Shown here in pieces: positions 55,758 to 64,000 of a stretch of 64,000 bases of DNA (within the stretch, counting starts at the first letter, position 1; each line of letters begins with the position of its first letter). Source of the DNA: Candidatus Kapaibacterium sp. (GTDB lineage: Bacteria > Bacteroidota > Ignavibacteria > Kapaibacteriales > NICIL-2); contig BPHJ01000001.1 in the NCBI GenBank assembly GCA_026003475.1, forward strand, positions 124,001 through 188,000, written 5' to 3'. The notes below the pieces were generated by a model. It worked only from the letters and a program-made list of their open reading frames with translations. It did not search any database and had not been told where the DNA came from. Both the position numbers and the translations under genes were made by a program.

Positions 55758-56270
55758 ATGAAGGTGCGCATGTGGTTTTCTCACAGCAAGCAGGTCGTTG
55801 TGATGAGCGTGCTGGGCATGCTCCTTAGTGCTTGTGCGACTGAGCGTGTACTGGTTCGCGGTCGTGCGCTCGATCGTGCAGCGCTGGATTCCCTCAACAA
55901 TCTGCTGGCGTCATCGGAAGTTGAGCTGCATTTACGTGGAGGAGCGGCGTTGCCACCAGCATTGCAGGTCCAGCGGCGGTACCTGCTCGGTCAGGATACG
56001 TTGATTGGGATCGGGAAGCAGGACACAGTGGTGCTGCCACTTGAGTACGTTGCAGAATTACGCGGTACTCATCGCCGCAGTGCCAGTCGGCTCCTGATTG
56101 GAGGGGTTGGCGGTGGCTTGGTCGGAACTGCACTTGGTCTGCTCATTGCACCATCGGCACCGTTGGCGTTCGGTATTGGTGGTATGATCGTCGGCATTAC
56201 TGCTGCTGCCCTCAGCAGCGAACAAATCGTGATTCGGTTCGAATATCCACCCTCGGAGCGCCGGCCGTGA
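55758..56270 (+). CDS. Putative lipoprotein with glycine-zipper segment
   Basis: 170 residues. Lipobox LLSAC near residue 26, a beta-like middle part, then a Gly-rich hydrophobic segment (LLIGGVGGGLVGTALGLLIAP, in two parts about 112-150) of the glycine-zipper kind. It would sit in the envelope; function unknown. Met5 (55770) is an alternative start that still gives a good signal. Confidence 0.75.
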   Translation: MKVRMWFSHSKQVVVMSVLGMLLSACATERVLVRGRALDRAALDSLNNLLASSEVELHLRGGAALPPALQVQRRYLLGQDTLIGIGKQDTVVLPLEYVAELRGTHRRSASRLLIGGVGGGLVGTALGLLIAPSAPLAFGIGGMIVGITAAALSSEQIVIRFEYPPSERRP

Positions 56271-56329
56271 CCTGCCAAGGAACGGGCTCGTAACTTTGCT
56301 ACCATAACCGATCCCACACCAACGAAACA

Positions 56330-57172
56330 ATGCCTCTTCTGCTTGCTGTCCTTTTGGGTCTGGTTCAAGGACTCACCGAGTTTATTCCCATCAGTAGCAC
56401 GGCGCACATGACGCTTTATGGGCATCTGAGTGGTCTGCTCGATCCGATGCACCCAGAGCAGTGGACCGCAACGATCGCCGTTGTGCAACTGGGGACGTTG
56501 CTTGCTGTGCTTGCCTACTTTGCTCGTGATATTGGCAGCATCACTGGAGCGGTCGTGCGAGAAACCATTGTCGAACGTAAACTGCCGCATCGCCAGTCGG
56601 CAGTGGCGCGCATGGGATGGCTTGTTGCTCTTGGCAGTTTGCCAATTGGGGTTCTTGGACTCCTGCTGCGCCGGGTGATCGAAGGAAGCGCAACAAAGGA
56701 TCCGCTGCTGATTGCTACGCTGCTGGCGGTGGTGGCGGTGGTCATGCTCGTAGCTGAGCGTCGTCGTGCTGTGCGGTCGCTGGAGTCTCTGATGGTGGTT
56801 GATGCGCTCGTGATTGGGTTTGCACAGGCTCTGGCGCTACTCCCGGGAGCATCTCGATCTGGCACGACCATCAGTGCCGGCTTGCTCCTTGGCGTCGAGC
56901 GATCAGCTGCGGCGCGATTTTCCTTCCTGCTGAGCATTCCAGCCCTGCTTGCCAGTGGTGTGCTCGAACTCATCAGCGCGCTTCGGATACTCACCCAGCA
57001 ACAACTCTGGATGCTTGCGATTGCAACCCTGGTTGCTGCTCTGAGCGGATATGCTTCAATTGCATTTCTGCTGAGCTACCTGCGTTCTCACCGCCTCCAT
57101 GGATTTGCATACTATCGCCTGGTGCTTGCAGGGGTCATCATTGCGTTGGTCTGGGGTGGATGGTTACAATGA
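56330..57172 (+). CDS. uppP: Undecaprenyl-diphosphatase UppP (BacA)
   Basis: 280 residues, about eight membrane helices. Conserved: GLTEFIPISSTAHM near the start and LLPGASRSGTTISAGLLLG near 180. It recycles undecaprenyl pyrophosphate, the cell-wall lipid carrier, and gives bacitracin resistance when abundant. It lies 30 bp upstream of tatD. Confidence 0.96.
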   Translation: MPLLLAVLLGLVQGLTEFIPISSTAHMTLYGHLSGLLDPMHPEQWTATIAVVQLGTLLAVLAYFARDIGSITGAVVRETIVERKLPHRQSAVARMGWLVALGSLPIGVLGLLLRRVIEGSATKDPLLIATLLAVVAVVMLVAERRRAVRSLESLMVVDALVIGFAQALALLPGASRSGTTISAGLLLGVERSAAARFSFLLSIPALLASGVLELISALRILTQQQLWMLAIATLVAALSGYASIAFLLSYLRSHRLHGFAYYRLVLAGVIIALVWGGWLQ

Positions 57173-57202
57173 ATCGGAGAATTTTCCGTTGTGTGCCCTG
57201 CC

Positions 57203-58627
57203 ATGATTGACACACACGCCCACATTGATACCGATCACTTTACCCCCGATCGCTCGCAGGTGCTCGAGCGTGCTCGTGGTGCAGGAGTCCAGGCAGTCAT
57301 CATCCCTGCCATCACTATCGAGAACACCGATGTTGCTGCAGCGCTGGTTGGGCAATATCCGTGGGTGTACCGTGCCGTTGGGATTCATCCACACCATGCA
57401 CAGGAAGTGAGCACGGCCGCGCTCGCTCGCGTTGAGGAAAGCAGCACCGCTGAGCGAGTTGTCGCTATCGGTGAAATCGGGTTGGACTACTACTACGATT
57501 TTGCCACGCCCGAGAACCAAAAACGCGTATTCCGTGAACAATTGCGAATTGCCAAGCGCGTGGGTCTGCCGGTGATCGTCCACAATCGGGAGGCCGATGA
57601 GGATGTGCTTGCAATCATTGCTGATGAGCAGGATGGAACCCTCCGCGGTGTGCTGCACTGCTTTTCCTCTTCGATCGCGGTGCTCGAGCGTGCACTTGCG
57701 CTCGGCATGCATGTTTCGTTTACTGGCAATGTTACCTTTCGTCGGTGGGCATATGATGATGTCCTCCGTAGCGTGCCCGAGGGTCGCTTCATGCTGGAAA
57801 CCGATTCACCGTACATGACCCCAGAACCCCACCGCGGACAGCGGAACGAGCCCGCATTTGTAAGGCTCATCGCTGAACGCATCGCTAAAGTTCGTTCCAC
57901 CACCGTTGACCATATCGTGGCGAAAACGACGGAGACTGCACAGATGCTCTTTCGATTGACATTGGCGTTGTTGCTTGCTGTAACAACGGCAACCCTTGCG
58001 TGGGCACAATCATCAGAAGCAGAACATGATACCGCCGACTATGAGCATCCCTATCCCCGCTTTATTGGCGTGGGGGGACTGGTCGGCCCCAATACAATTG
58101 TGGAAACGCAAACGTTGCTTTCGCTCAATCGCACGCAGCCGTTATCCTACGAGGGAATTCCAGCATTCGGCGCGATGGCAGTCTGGGAAATCACCGATCG
58201 GTGGATGCTGGAGGGAGCGTACATTTTTTCGGAAAATCGAAAAGTTGTCTACGATCCGGTCAACAACCCATTTGGGCAGCAGAATCCCGATCGCTACCAG
58301 TTCGTCGAGCTTGGCATGCGCTACTTGTTCAATCCGTATAGTCGGGTTGTGTTCTACGGCTATTTGGGTGGTGCCAGCTCGTGGGTCAGTTGGGATGGGA
58401 AGCCGTATTCAGCTCCGCGGTTGTGTGCAACGCCAGGGATAGGGCTGTTCATCAACATTCCCACCTCGGTTGGGATGTTCGTGCCGGGCGGTGAATGGCG
58501 GCTAAACTTTCTCCTGGCCGAAGATGAGCGGTTTGTGACGATGGGCAATGGGGAACGGTACAAGGCGCAGATTTCCACGTTTTTCTCCATACCCCGCTTC
58601 ACGCTGTTATATTTCCCGCGCTGGTAG
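57203..58627 (+). CDS. tatD: TatD-family DNase fused in frame to an outer-membrane barrel
   Basis: One uninterrupted frame of 474 codons. Residues 1-about 250 are a complete TatD domain with its metal ligands: DTHAHID (His5, His7), GEIGLDYYYD (Glu), VIVHNREA, LHCFSSS and LETDSPYMTPEPHRG (Asp). The TatD domain ends where relatives end (TTETAQMLFRL), but there is no stop; the frame runs into a signal peptide and a beta-barrel of about 200 residues. Translation of the whole frame would join a cytoplasmic nuclease to an exported protein, which is hard to rationalise. Separate translation of the second part from 57944 is more likely. ATG at 57203 chosen; GTG 57191 is possible. Confidence 0.9.
   Translation: MIDTHAHIDTDHFTPDRSQVLERARGAGVQAVIIPAITIENTDVAAALVGQYPWVYRAVGIHPHHAQEVSTAALARVEESSTAERVVAIGEIGLDYYYDFATPENQKRVFREQLRIAKRVGLPVIVHNREADEDVLAIIADEQDGTLRGVLHCFSSSIAVLERALALGMHVSFTGNVTFRRWAYDDVLRSVPEGRFMLETDSPYMTPEPHRGQRNEPAFVRLIAERIAKVRSTTVDHIVAKTTETAQMLFRLTLALLLAVTTATLAWAQSSEAEHDTADYEHPYPRFIGVGGLVGPNTIVETQTLLSLNRTQPLSYEGIPAFGAMAVWEITDRWMLEGAYIFSENRKVVYDPVNNPFGQQNPDRYQFVELGMRYLFNPYSRVVFYGYLGGASSWVSWDGKPYSAPRLCATPGIGLFINIPTSVGMFVPGGEWRLNFLLAEDERFVTMGNGERYKAQISTFFSIPRFTLLYFPRW
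57944..58627 (+). CDS. Outer-membrane beta-barrel protein, internal start in tatD frame
   Basis: 227 residues if started at the internal ATG 57944. It has a clear signal peptide (MLFRLTLALLLAVTTATLAWAQ), alternating beta-strands and a C-terminal aromatic residue (LLYFPRW), the mark of an outer-membrane barrel. A GGAG lies 9 bp before the ATG, inside tatD. It therefore probably represents a separate protein whose gene lost the intervening stop codon. Confidence 0.75.
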   Translation: MLFRLTLALLLAVTTATLAWAQSSEAEHDTADYEHPYPRFIGVGGLVGPNTIVETQTLLSLNRTQPLSYEGIPAFGAMAVWEITDRWMLEGAYIFSENRKVVYDPVNNPFGQQNPDRYQFVELGMRYLFNPYSRVVFYGYLGGASSWVSWDGKPYSAPRLCATPGIGLFINIPTSVGMFVPGGEWRLNFLLAEDERFVTMGNGERYKAQISTFFSIPRFTLLYFPRW

Positions 58628-58630
58628 GTT

Positions 58631-59251
58631 ATGGTTATTGTCGTCGAGCACCCACTCTGTGCTTGCGATCTTCGCACGGTTCGGGATCGCTCTACCGATA
58701 GCGCGACGTTCCGGCAGGCGATGCATCGGATTGGTCTGCACGTCTGTCTTGCCGCAGTGCAGCATCTACCAGTGCAGGAAGTTGCGGTGGAAACACCCCT
58801 GGAGAGAACCACTGGTGCTGTGCTGCTGAGTCGTGTTGTTGCGGTGCCCATTCTTCGGGCTGGGCTGATGTTCCTCGATGCCTTCCTTACCGTGCTTCCC
58901 ACTGCAGCGGTTGGCTACATTGGTCTTCGCCGTAATGAACAGACTCTCCAACCGGAGCAGTACTACTGGCGCATGCCAGCGCTCGATGCCCAGACCAGTG
59001 TTGTGGTACTCGATCCGATGCTTGCCACTGGTGGAAGTGCGGCTGCTGCGATCGAGCAGCTCACCTGTGCTGGTGTTCGCGACATCACGCTTGCATGTGC
59101 TCTTGCTGCGCCAGAGGGCGTCGAGCGGATTATGCAGGCATTTCCTAATGTTCGCATCGTTGCAACGGCGCTGGATCGGCAGCTCAATGACTGTGGCTTT
59201 ATCCTGCCTGGCTTAGGCGATGCCGGCGACCGCGCATTCGGAACGGAATGA
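58631..59251 (+). CDS. upp: Uracil phosphoribosyltransferase
   Basis: 206 residues. PRPP motif VVVLDPMLATGGSAAAA, N-terminal TVRDRSTDSATFRQAM and C-terminal PGLGDAGDRAFGTE are diagnostic. It converts uracil and PRPP to UMP in pyrimidine salvage. Starts 3 bp after the barrel gene. Confidence 0.96.
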   Translation: MVIVVEHPLCACDLRTVRDRSTDSATFRQAMHRIGLHVCLAAVQHLPVQEVAVETPLERTTGAVLLSRVVAVPILRAGLMFLDAFLTVLPTAAVGYIGLRRNEQTLQPEQYYWRMPALDAQTSVVVLDPMLATGGSAAAAIEQLTCAGVRDITLACALAAPEGVERIMQAFPNVRIVATALDRQLNDCGFILPGLGDAGDRAFGTE

Positions 59252-59269
59252 TCATCTGTGTGTACTGCA

Positions 59270-59731
59270 ATGGCAGAGGCAGAACAGAATACTCACACGA
59301 ATCTTCGGTCAATTGCTCATGCTGTGCTGCGCATCCTTCCGTGGCTCTGGCTTGGCATTGCCATCGGTATTTCGGGAATTGAAACACCGATTCGATTCCG
59401 AACACCACCGATTACCCGCGATGGTGCAGCAATGCTGGGTGTGGCAATCTTTCATGCCTTAGCATACATCGAGCTGGTTATGTTGGTCGTTGTGATGGGT
59501 GCTGCAATTTTCATCCGTGATCGGTGGATTGTGGGACTGGTCGCAGTCCTGGGATTTGTCGTTGCCATTGAGCATACCTTGGTTGTTCCTGTGCTCACGG
59601 TTCGAGCGCATTTGCTGGTGCAGGGTGCACACCTGGAGCCGTCGTCGGTGCATGCATGGGCGACAGCATTGGAAGCAACCAAGATGATCGTCCTTGGCGC
59701 AATCGGCATTCGGCATTTTCGCTTGGGATGA
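59270..59731 (+). CDS. Integral membrane protein, unknown function
   Basis: 153 residues with about four membrane helices (ILPWLWLGIAIGISGIE, LAYIELVMLVVVMGAAIF, IVGLVAVLGFVVAIEHT, and a C-terminal helix). No confident family. The end overlaps the ubiE/menG start by 4 bp (ATGA), so the two are translationally coupled. Confidence 0.7.
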   Translation: MAEAEQNTHTNLRSIAHAVLRILPWLWLGIAIGISGIETPIRFRTPPITRDGAAMLGVAIFHALAYIELVMLVVVMGAAIFIRDRWIVGLVAVLGFVVAIEHTLVVPVLTVRAHLLVQGAHLEPSSVHAWATALEATKMIVLGAIGIRHFRLG

Positions 59732-60429
59732 CGATGAGCCAGCGCGTGGTGCGGATGTTCGCACAAGTTGCCGAACGATACGACATAGCCAACACGTTGA
59801 TCACTGCGGGGCTTCATCGTCGGTGGCGAGAGCGTGCCGTCCGCGCAGGTATGGTCCGCCAAGGGATGAACGTGCTCGACTGCGCAACCGGTACAGGAGA
59901 TTTTGCCCTGGCAATGGTTCGCGCTGTTGGTTCAACAGGTACGGTTACTGCAACTGACATCTGCGAACCGATGCTGGCGGTGTTCCGCCGCAAAGTGCAG
60001 CACCGCTACCCCAATCTTCGCATCGAGTATGCCGACATGTTAGCATTGCCGTATCCGGACGGCGGTTTCGATGTGACCTGCTGCGGCTATGGCATACGTA
60101 ATGCTGACGATCCCCAGAGAGCACTTGCAGAAATGGCGCGAGTGACCAAAGCGGGCGGACGCGTCGTCGTCGTTGAAACGGGCGTACCATCACCGAGGCT
60201 GCTCCGCTGGCTCTACGCAGTGCATATGCGTGTCGTGGTGCCGTTGATTGGGCAGGTGGTCGTTGGCAACCGCGACGCCTACGAGTACTTACCGCGTACA
60301 GCAGCAGTATTCCCCTACGGTGAGCAGTTCCTCCAACTGATGGAGGCAACAGGAGCGTTTGATACCCTGACAGCACAGCCACTCCTGGGCGGGGCATCGT
60401 ATATCTACGTTGGTGTCAGGCGTAGTTGA
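59728..60429 (+). CDS. ubiE: Demethylmenaquinone methyltransferase UbiE/MenG
   Basis: 233 residues. SAM-binding motif VLDCATGTGDFALAM, family motifs MFAQVAERYDIANTLIT and GYGIRNADDPQRALAEMARV, and the C-terminal REx-like LPRTAAVFPYGEQFLQLM. It makes menaquinone by C-methylation; ubiquinone is unlikely in this group. Overlaps the convergent nucleotidyltransferase gene by 14 bp. Confidence 0.93.
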   Translation: MTMSQRVVRMFAQVAERYDIANTLITAGLHRRWRERAVRAGMVRQGMNVLDCATGTGDFALAMVRAVGSTGTVTATDICEPMLAVFRRKVQHRYPNLRIEYADMLALPYPDGGFDVTCCGYGIRNADDPQRALAEMARVTKAGGRVVVVETGVPSPRLLRWLYAVHMRVVVPLIGQVVVGNRDAYEYLPRTAAVFPYGEQFLQLMEATGAFDTLTAQPLLGGASYIYVGVRRS

Positions 60430-61396
60430 TTTGGCTGGAATCGCCGACATTGAGTTGGTGGAATGAACCGCAGACGACCGCATTGTTCCCAACGATCGAG
60501 TTGTTCAGCAGGGCAGCGGTAACGCTGGCGCCGGCTCCCACAATCGAGTTCTGGACGTGGGAATCTCGGATCGTAGCGCCATCGGCGATCGTAGCATACG
60601 GACCCACAATCGAGCGCTCGAGTACTGCCGTTGGTGCAACGTAAGAGGGAGGAATGACAATGGAGTTGTTCGGAGGAGCGATCGAGCGCATGTGCCGATC
60701 GAGCAAAAAGCGATTGGTTTGGAGAAGTGTTTCGGGCTTGCCGCAGTCGTACCATCCTTCGATGGGGAATGCCGCAATGGTCTCGCCCCGTTCCACCATG
60801 CACTGGAGTGCATCGGTAAGCTGAAATTCTCCGCGGGTGCGGCTATTGTGAGCGATAAGATGATCGAGGCATTCGATGAGCAGGGGGGTGTTCCGAATAA
60901 GGTACATCCCGACGATAGCAAGGTTCGAGGTCGGATGCTGGGGTTTTTCCACCAGTGTCGTGACAATGCCGTCGCGGACCTCGACAACGCCAAAACGGCG
61001 AGGGTCCTCGACCCACTTGACGCCAATAGCACTGGTCGGAAGTTGGAGCATGGTGCTGATGTCGGCATCGAAGATTGTATCGCCAAGGATGATGAAGATT
61101 GGCCCGCTTCCAACTGTCTCACGAGCGCACCAAATGGCATGCCCTAAGCCCAGTGGTTCGCTCTGTTCGACGAAATCCAATTGCAGCGATGCATACCGAG
61201 CGCGGACGTACTGCTCGATTTGATCGCCCATATGCCCGACGACAATTGTTACCTGTTCGATTCCACTTGCGACCAAGCTATCGAGGATATGGGCAAGAAT
61301 CGGTTTGCCCGCAACGTTGAGCAGAACCTTCGGGACAGTGTAGGTATGCGGACGCAGCCGCGTTCCAAACCCTGCCACTGGGATGACAGCACGCAT
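60416..61396 (-). CDS. Sugar-phosphate nucleotidyltransferase with beta-helix tail
   Basis: 326 residues. The N-terminal nucleotidyltransferase domain starts AVIPVAGFGTRLRPHT and has KVLLNVAGKPIL and ILGDTIFD. After residue 235 a left-handed beta-helix of hexapeptide repeats follows (YVAPTAVLERSIVGPYATI). This resembles RmlA-type/GlmU-like enzymes. Glucose-1-phosphate thymidylyltransferase or related use in cell-surface sugar synthesis is likely, but the exact sugar is open. A Bacteroidota-style surface polysaccharide context is not visible. Confidence 0.85.
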   Translation of the reverse strand: MRAVIPVAGFGTRLRPHTYTVPKVLLNVAGKPILAHILDSLVASGIEQVTIVVGHMGDQIEQYVRARYASLQLDFVEQSEPLGLGHAIWCARETVGSGPIFIILGDTIFDADISTMLQLPTSAIGVKWVEDPRRFGVVEVRDGIVTTLVEKPQHPTSNLAIVGMYLIRNTPLLIECLDHLIAHNSRTRGEFQLTDALQCMVERGETIAAFPIEGWYDCGKPETLLQTNRFLLDRHMRSIAPPNNSIVIPPSYVAPTAVLERSIVGPYATIADGATIRDSHVQNSIVGAGASVTAALLNNSIVGNNAVVCGSFHQLNVGDSSQINYA

Positions 61397-61467
61397 ACAA
61401 GCATGAAAGCGTTGAACAATTGCGATGAACGCAAATTACGGTGGGTGTGTTGTGGCAGTATTGCCTG

Positions 61468-63555
61468 CTAAGGGGCTTGGGGGGGTGGGTCGGTTGCCGG
61501 TAGCTCAACGTAGAAGATTGCTCCTTCGCCTTTGGTGCTTTCGAGCCAGATGGTCCCATGCATCAGCTCAACAAGTTTTTTGACGATCGCTAAGCCCAGA
61601 CCGGTGGAGCTTTCCCCGCCGGTGGGCCGTGCCGATAATCGCCGAAACTTGGTGAACAGATGCTGTTTGTCTTCGTCGGTGAAACCAGGTCCGGTATCGG
61701 AAACAACCAGCCGCACGACTGTGCCGCGACGCGCCAGGAGCATGCGAACCTCACCTCCCTGCGGTGTGTATTTGACGGCATTCGAAACCAAGTTGTCGAT
61801 GATTTCTTGGATGCGTACCTTGTCGCCGATTACCCAGGCAGGTTCAATGCTGGAAAGCAAGCTAATGCGTTTGCTTTCGGCATGCGGTTGGTACCGTTCG
61901 ATGATCGCCTGTGCGATGGGGTGCACTGCAAGTGGTACGAGTTCAACTGCGAGCCGACCTGCCTCGAGAGCGCTGACATCCAGTAACGAGCTGATGAGGT
62001 GTTGCATGCTGTCGGCGACTTCGAGGATACGACTGACTGTTTTGTGGAGAACGTCGGGCTTGGCTACTGTCTTGGGATGACGCAGGACTTCTGCTGAAAG
62101 CTTGATGCTTGCAACCAGGTTTTTGAGGTCGTGGGTGACAATGCTGAGCAGTTCGGAACGCTCGCGGTCGAGGGTATGAAGGCGCTCATTGGCTTGTTGG
62201 AGCTGGGCATTGATTGCTGCTGTGTATTGTTGCTGTTGCTCTAATTCAGCGTATGCTTCTTGGAGGGCAGCAGTTTTATCCTGGAGTTCCGCCAGTGCAT
62301 TAGCTAACTCGACGTTTCGGAGGCGATAGATCTCCTTTTCGCGAGCATCCCGCTCGATGCGATGGCGGATCTCCATGACCGAGACCAGTTTTTCTGTATC
62401 CTCGGCAAGCACTTTGCGGCGGAGTTCTGTGCCACGTCGGTAAAATGCCAGTGCCGTTTGGAAGTGTCCCATCTGTTCGAGGATGCAAGAGACTTCCTCG
62501 CAGAGTTCGGCTTCGACCAAATTCGATTGGATTTGGCGTGCAATTTCGATCGCTTGCTTATAGTAGCGGAGCGATCGTTTGGGAGTGGTGCTATCGCGAT
62601 AGCAGCGGGCAATGCTACTGAGGACATCGAGTACGTCGCTATCGGCATTGATGCGGCGAAACAGCGCTAATGCCATTGCCATATGCGACAGAGCCGTTGG
62701 GTAGTCCCCGCGGTGGTGATGGGCTTGCCCGATCAAGTAAATCGTGGTAGCTACGTGGTAGTCACTGCCGAGCTGATGTGCTTGATGCAATGCATGCGAA
62801 AGATGGGTCAGTGCATCATCGGGGCGCCCAAGCTTGAGGTAAATCCGTCCGAGGTTTCCCAGTGTTACCAGAACTTCATCCTGCCTGCCTTGGTGAGTGA
62901 GCCAGGAGAGGGCCTGCTCGGTGTAGTGGAGAGCAGTTTCATAGTGTCCGAGTTGGTAGTACACACTGCCGATGTTGTTTGCTGTGATAGCAACGCCATA
63001 GTGATCGCCGACGGCTTCTTGCAGCTCGAGTGCTTTGAGGTAGTGGTCGAGTGCTAAGTCGAGTTGCCCGATTGCTTGGTAGGTCGAGGCAATGTTGGTG
63101 TGGACGGATGCGGTGAGTTTCTTGTCGCCCGCTTCTTGGCGTAGGGTTAGGGCAGTGTTTAGGTGCAGCAATGCTTTGTCGTACCGACCGAGCTTGAAGT
63201 AGGAGCCTGCCAGAGCTGTTGCGGCGCGAGCAGCTTCGTTGCGGTCGCCGAGTTTTTGGTAGGTCGTTAGCGCATGCTCGATATTCTCGATGGCACGATC
63301 ATAGTTTTCGTCGGCGTAGTCGGCATAACCGAGGATGAGTGCTGCGTCGGCAATGCCTTTGGGGTAGGCGCTGCGTTGCGAAAGTTCGAGTGCTCGCTGC
63401 GCATAGACCGCTGCCTGCTGCGGCTGCTGGCGCTGCAGTTGCCGTGCGCGAGAAACGAGCAGCTCGACGCGTGCATAATCGTCGGGCGCTTGCTCCAACA
63501 AAGACTCCAACGCTGCATCGCTGGCGATGTCGCGCTCGGATGCCGGTGCTTGCAT
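61468..63555 (-). CDS. TPR-containing cytoplasmic histidine kinase
   Basis: 695 residues. About eight TPR repeats (about 30-370), a coiled-coil (about 400-465), then HisKA with the phosphoacceptor His near residue 475 (SIVTHDLKNL) and HATPase with NLVSNAVKYTP, DTGPGF and STGLGLAIVKKL. No membrane helices, so it senses cytoplasmic signals or works through partners. TPR-kinases of this type are common in Bacteroidota. The chosen start (63555) fits the promoter at 63628-63660; a longer frame opens at 63639. Confidence 0.9.
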   Translation of the reverse strand: MQAPASERDIASDAALESLLEQAPDDYARVELLVSRARQLQRQQPQQAAVYAQRALELSQRSAYPKGIADAALILGYADYADENYDRAIENIEHALTTYQKLGDRNEAARAATALAGSYFKLGRYDKALLHLNTALTLRQEAGDKKLTASVHTNIASTYQAIGQLDLALDHYLKALELQEAVGDHYGVAITANNIGSVYYQLGHYETALHYTEQALSWLTHQGRQDEVLVTLGNLGRIYLKLGRPDDALTHLSHALHQAHQLGSDYHVATTIYLIGQAHHHRGDYPTALSHMAMALALFRRINADSDVLDVLSSIARCYRDSTTPKRSLRYYKQAIEIARQIQSNLVEAELCEEVSCILEQMGHFQTALAFYRRGTELRRKVLAEDTEKLVSVMEIRHRIERDAREKEIYRLRNVELANALAELQDKTAALQEAYAELEQQQQYTAAINAQLQQANERLHTLDRERSELLSIVTHDLKNLVASIKLSAEVLRHPKTVAKPDVLHKTVSRILEVADSMQHLISSLLDVSALEAGRLAVELVPLAVHPIAQAIIERYQPHAESKRISLLSSIEPAWVIGDKVRIQEIIDNLVSNAVKYTPQGGEVRMLLARRGTVVRLVVSDTGPGFTDEDKQHLFTKFRRLSARPTGGESSTGLGLAIVKKLVELMHGTIWLESTKGEGAIFYVELPATDPPPQAP

Positions 63556-63627
63556 GCACGCACTTGCGAAAGGTTTGCGGTTATCGGGCACATTCCTGCT
63601 GCAAAGAATGCGCCGGCTGGCTGGGTG

Positions 63628-63660
63628 CAAAGATAGCACCTACGGGTACTGTCAGACAAG
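63628..63660 (-). promoter_or_regulatory. Bacteroidota-type promoter for TPR kinase
   Basis: On the minus strand: CTTG (63660-63657), 21-bp spacer, TATCTTTG (63635-63628). Start would be near 63620, about 66 nt before the ATG at 63555, which argues against the upstream start at 63639. Confidence 0.45.
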
Positions 63661-63668
63661 TGGTCTGC

Positions 63669-64000
63669 TTATGCTGGCAGCACGAGCAGTTGATCGCCGA
63701 TTTGCATGCCGATATGTTGCGTGCGACGGCCAATCCGAAGAACCAAGGTTCCATCGAAGGGAAGGCGCTCGCGGAGCTCGATGATCTGTCCCAAGGCTAA
63801 GTCCAGATACTCCAACTGGCGCAGCAACTCATCGGCTGTTGACTTGAGACCAGCAATACGGTAACGCCCTGGTTCCTGCTGGGATAACACCTGCTCTGGG
63901 CGCGGTGGCACGCTGCCGTCTTTTTGCGGAATCGGATCTCCATGCGGGTCGTAGGCGGGCTTACCCAAGAACACATCCAAACGATCGGCTAAGTCTGGAA
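63669..64000 (-). CDS. DtxR/MntR-family metal-dependent regulator, partial
   Basis: Only the last 110 or so residues are in the window; the N-terminal winged helix lies beyond the right edge. Visible are the dimerisation-domain end ADRLDVFLGKPAYDPHGDPIP, typical of DtxR relatives, and a C-terminal FeoA/SH3-like domain (GRYRIAGLKSTADELL). It likely represses metal-uptake or manganese/iron genes when metal is plentiful. Confidence 0.85.
   Translation of the reverse strand, partial: PDLADRLDVFLGKPAYDPHGDPIPQKDGSVPPRPEQVLSQQEPGRYRIAGLKSTADELLRQLEYLDLALGQIIELRERLPFDGTLVLRIGRRTQHIGMQIGDQLLVLPA

Overview
The window looks like a chromosomal segment (no phage, IS or plasmid genes seen) of a Gram-negative bacterium of the Bacteroidota/Chlorobiota (FCB) assemblage, possibly a Kapabacteria-like lineage. 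This placement is inference. It rests on a T9SS plug-family protein (DUF5103), a large Omp28-like secreted protein with a Por-type C-terminal sorting domain, a PUR-alpha/DUF3276 protein, menaquinone-type metabolism, and several Bacteroidota-style promoters (TTTG-like element, 19-21 bp spacer, TANNTTTG). The same genome has flagellar genes and, unexpectedly, a Proteobacteria-style type VI secretion system (T6SS).

Layout. 1-27.7 kb is a T6SS island. On the left, on the minus strand, are a partial unknown gene and a TssJ-like lipoprotein gene. Divergent from them is tssK-tssL(OmpA)-tssM-tssA plus an unknown 596-residue protein with a hydrophobic hairpin and coiled coils. Two paralogous TPR-LuxR regulators follow on the minus strand. 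Then comes a second plus-strand block: tssB-tssC-hcp-hcp-(terminator-like hairpin)-tssE-tssF-tssG-tssH-vgrG-MORN repeat protein-PAAR, followed by a small PUR-alpha protein. An identical 18-bp sequence lies upstream of both the unknown 596-residue gene and tssB, which ties the unknown gene to the T6SS regulon.

27.8-40.8 kb is housekeeping: an isobutyryl-CoA-mutase-type catalytic subunit without its usual fused cobalamin and GTPase domains, rarA, an EnvC-like degenerate M23 protein, murA, thpR, mraY, an acyl-CoA carboxylase beta subunit, a 55-residue histone-H1-like protein, a GNAT protein and a degenerate 3-hydroxyacyl-CoA dehydrogenase-like protein. 40.8-46.5 kb holds a histidine kinase followed by flgB-flgC-(small ORF)-fliE-fliF-fliG, with a sigma-54-like sequence before flgB.

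46.5-64 kb contains ndh, a SemiSWEET transporter, the T9SS-associated proteins, a YjbR/MmcQ protein, a nuclease-like lipoprotein, ispD, recO, a serine-less esterase-like protein, uppP, a tatD gene fused in frame to an outer-membrane barrel gene, upp, ubiE/menG, a sugar nucleotidyltransferase, a TPR histidine kinase and a partial DtxR-family regulator.

The most notable items are the complete T6SS(i)-type locus in an organism that also has T9SS, the unknown hairpin protein with the shared upstream motif, the tatD-barrel fusion, and the split acyl-CoA mutase. No tRNA, rRNA, CRISPR array or mobile element was recognised.
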